Part shown: in pieces, positions 6,372 to 7,437 of the stretch
Numbering within the stretch: the first letter of the stretch is position 1
Layout of the letters: every line of letters starts with the position of its first letter
Assembly: GCA_002721375.1 (NCBI GenBank)
Contig: PBKH01000021.1
Span: 32,434 to 39,870 of the forward strand
DNA length: 7,437 nt
Source of the DNA: Verrucomicrobiales bacterium
GTDB taxonomy: Bacteria > Verrucomicrobiota > Verrucomicrobiia > Limisphaerales > UBA1096
Direction: 5' to 3'
Notes under the pieces: generated by a model
What the model was told of the DNA's origin: nothing
Database searches by the model: none
The model's input: the letters and a program-made list of their open reading frames with translations, nothing else
Position numbers and translations under genes: made by a program

Positions 6372-6692
6372 ATGCCCTCGAAAAATGCAATTCAGGGTGA
6401 GAAAGGGCTACTTTGTCCCAAGTGCAGTCATCTAAATCCAAGTAACCTCAATCAGTGCGAATACTGCAACTCTCAGCTGTTCGTCAAATGCAAGAAATGC
6501 AGCGCCAAGGTGCAGAGGGTGTTTTCGCAGTGCCCCGAGTGTCGTCACCGGATGCACAAAAGTGTGTTTCAAAAAATTAAACGCCGGATGTTTAGACGTT
6601 CAAAGAAGATTACGCTAGGCCAAACTATATTTATCGTTATCGTGGCATTTGGAGCGTATAAGGTGATCACTATGGCTGCGGGAAAAATGTAG
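6372..6692 (+). CDS. Double-zinc-ribbon protein with C-terminal membrane anchor
   Basis: This 106-residue protein has two predicted zinc ribbons. The first uses C15, C18, C29 and C32; the second uses C40, C43, C54 and C57. Both have the pattern CxxC-N10-CxxC, as in the DZR/zinc-ribbon families. A basic patch KIKRRMFRRSKK (68-79) then precedes one hydrophobic helix at about 81-99 and a short tail ending AAGKM. By the positive-inside rule the ribbons should face the cytoplasm and only the tail the periplasm. The gene begins 5 bases after exbB and ends 6 bases before exbD, so it is almost certainly in the same transcript. I do not recognise it as a named component of any ExbBD system. A structural, assembly or regulatory partner of the motor is inference from position. 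No strong Shine-Dalgarno is seen, so coupling to exbB is plausible. Confidence 0.85.
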   Translation: MPSKNAIQGEKGLLCPKCSHLNPSNLNQCEYCNSQLFVKCKKCSAKVQRVFSQCPECRHRMHKSVFQKIKRRMFRRSKKITLGQTIFIVIVAFGAYKVITMAAGKM

Positions 6693-6698
6693 CAAGTT

Positions 6699-7109
6699 AT
6701 GCGACGGTTTTCACAACGCAATCCGTTGGTCACTCTGAGTGATCTCAATGTCACGCCGCTTATAGATTTGGCATTTGTGTTATTGATTATCTTCATGATC
6801 ACCACGCCGCTTTTGGAACAGGGCCTCTCGCTGGATTTGCCCGGCGGCGGCCAGCCAGATCGTGCTTTGGACAAGGAAGACATACGCACCGTTGAGGTAG
6901 ATCAATCGGGTGGCTACATGCTCGGAGGTGAGTCGATGTCACTCGAACAGGTTGAACAAAAACTGGTTGCAGATTATCAGGGTAACCCCGATCTTTTGGT
7001 GTACGTCCGAGCGGATCATCGTGGGACATATGGTTCAGTGGCGGCAGTGCTAAACCGTTGCGAGCAAAACGGTATCACGCGGGTTTCCCTGCGTACCGAG
7101 CCGGAATAA
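6699..7109 (+). CDS. exbD: ExbD/TolR family biopolymer transport protein
   Basis: This 136-residue protein is a standard-length ExbD/TolR homologue. It works with ExbB in the inner membrane and carries the proton-accepting aspartate. The N-terminus is cytoplasmic, followed by LNVTPLIDLAFVLLIIFMIT with the conserved D23 at the start of the single membrane helix (about 22-38). A periplasmic domain of about 95 residues follows, containing the familiar VYVRADHRGTYGSVAAVLNRC segment (about 101-121) and ending in VSLRTEPE. It starts 6 bases after the zinc-ribbon gene without a clear Shine-Dalgarno, consistent with translational coupling. The TonB/TolA-type gene follows within 8-17 bases. ExbD and TolR cannot be separated on this sequence alone. 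Confidence 0.93.
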   Translation: MRRFSQRNPLVTLSDLNVTPLIDLAFVLLIIFMITTPLLEQGLSLDLPGGGQPDRALDKEDIRTVEVDQSGGYMLGGESMSLEQVEQKLVADYQGNPDLLVYVRADHRGTYGSVAAVLNRCEQNGITRVSLRTEPE

Positions 7110-7126
7110 GAGTAAGGATGGAGAAA

Positions 7127-7437
7127 ATGGGCCATTTAAAACGTAGTTGTGTGGTGGGATCGCTCGTGTGTCACATTCTGATCCTAGTCATGCTCATTCT
7201 GGGCCCGGTGCTTTTGGCCAAGCGAGAGGAGAAGATCAAAGTAATCGATCTCGTTCCGTCTGACATGATTGATAAGCTGCTGGCACCGCCTGCTCCAGTG
7301 ACACCGCCGCCTGCACCGGTACCCCCAAAGCCAAAAAGGATTGAGTCCAAACCCGAGTCTATTACGCCTAAGCCTCCAAAAAATATCATAAAGCCAAAGC
7401 CAAAGCCAAAGCCAAAGCCGAAGCCGAAGCCGAAGCC
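7127..7437 (+). CDS. TonB/TolA-type energy-transducing protein, N-terminal part (cut by window edge)
   Basis: The visible 103 residues have the layout of TonB or TolA. A short basic start (MGHLKRS) leads into one membrane helix (about 8-29). A short linker with KVIDLVP follows, then a proline/lysine-rich periplasmic stalk that ends in a pure Lys-Pro run at the window edge. S12 and H16 in SLVCH repeat the Ser-x3-His spacing that TonB and TolA use to engage the ExbB/ExbD or TolQ/TolR motor. The C-terminal domain that contacts the outer-membrane partner is outside the window, so TonB versus TolA stays open. ATG 7127 is chosen because TAAGGA (7113-7118) lies 8 bases upstream. ATG 7118, in the same frame, would add three residues. 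Confidence 0.82.
   Translation, partial: MGHLKRSCVVGSLVCHILILVMLILGPVLLAKREEKIKVIDLVPSDMIDKLLAPPAPVTPPPAPVPPKPKRIESKPESITPKPPKNIIKPKPKPKPKPKPKPK
7391..7437 (+). repeat. Hexanucleotide repeat encoding Lys-Pro
   Basis: Four copies of AAGCCA are followed by three of AAGCCG and a last incomplete AAGCC at the window edge. Each unit encodes Lys-Pro in the stalk of the TonB/TolA-type protein. Because the unit is six bases, gain or loss of copies keeps the frame and only changes stalk length. The full extent is not visible. Confidence 0.95.

Overview
The window looks like chromosome of a Gram-negative bacterium of about 50% GC. The bS21 sequence and the mix of a two-gene isomerase/flippase-like unit, PolX and an ExbB/ExbD/TonB-type locus recall Verrucomicrobiota, perhaps the Opitutales/Puniceicoccales side. 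That placement rests on remembered protein resemblance, not a search, and is moderate at best. The ExbB/ExbD/TonB genes do imply an outer membrane. I see no insertion sequence, phage gene, CRISPR array, tRNA or rRNA.

Layout. Bases 1-29 appear to be the tail of an upstream gene, closed by a hairpin terminator (31-95). Next come a stand-alone MetE-core-like methyltransferase (104-1108) and a 304-base AT-rich gap holding the promoter and a strong Shine-Dalgarno for rpsU. The rpsU gene (1413-1610) starts with TTG and is followed by a clear intrinsic terminator. Only 8 bases past that T-run begins a xylose-isomerase-like TIM-barrel gene (1676-2590). It overlaps, by TTGA, a flippase-like eight-helix membrane protein (2587-3657). 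PolX (3680-5431) faces this pair on the minus strand. A 215-base divergent gap separates polX from a rightward energy-transduction operon: exbB, a double-zinc-ribbon membrane protein, exbD, and a TonB/TolA-type protein cut by the window edge inside a Lys-Pro repeat.

How the genes fit together. ExbB and ExbD form the inner-membrane proton-driven motor, and the TonB/TolA-type protein carries that energy across the periplasm. The 106-residue zinc-ribbon protein lies tightly between exbB and exbD. It is the best candidate in the window for an undescribed component: predicted to be tail-anchored with two cytoplasmic CxxC/CxxC ribbons. Other points worth a second look are the near-perfect Shine-Dalgarno of rpsU beside SD-poor neighbours, a repeated TTTTTTGCA-N5-ATG arrangement just after two hairpins, and an ExbB whose usual helix-3 glutamate is a serine. 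Most of the rest is ordinary housekeeping or accessory metabolism.
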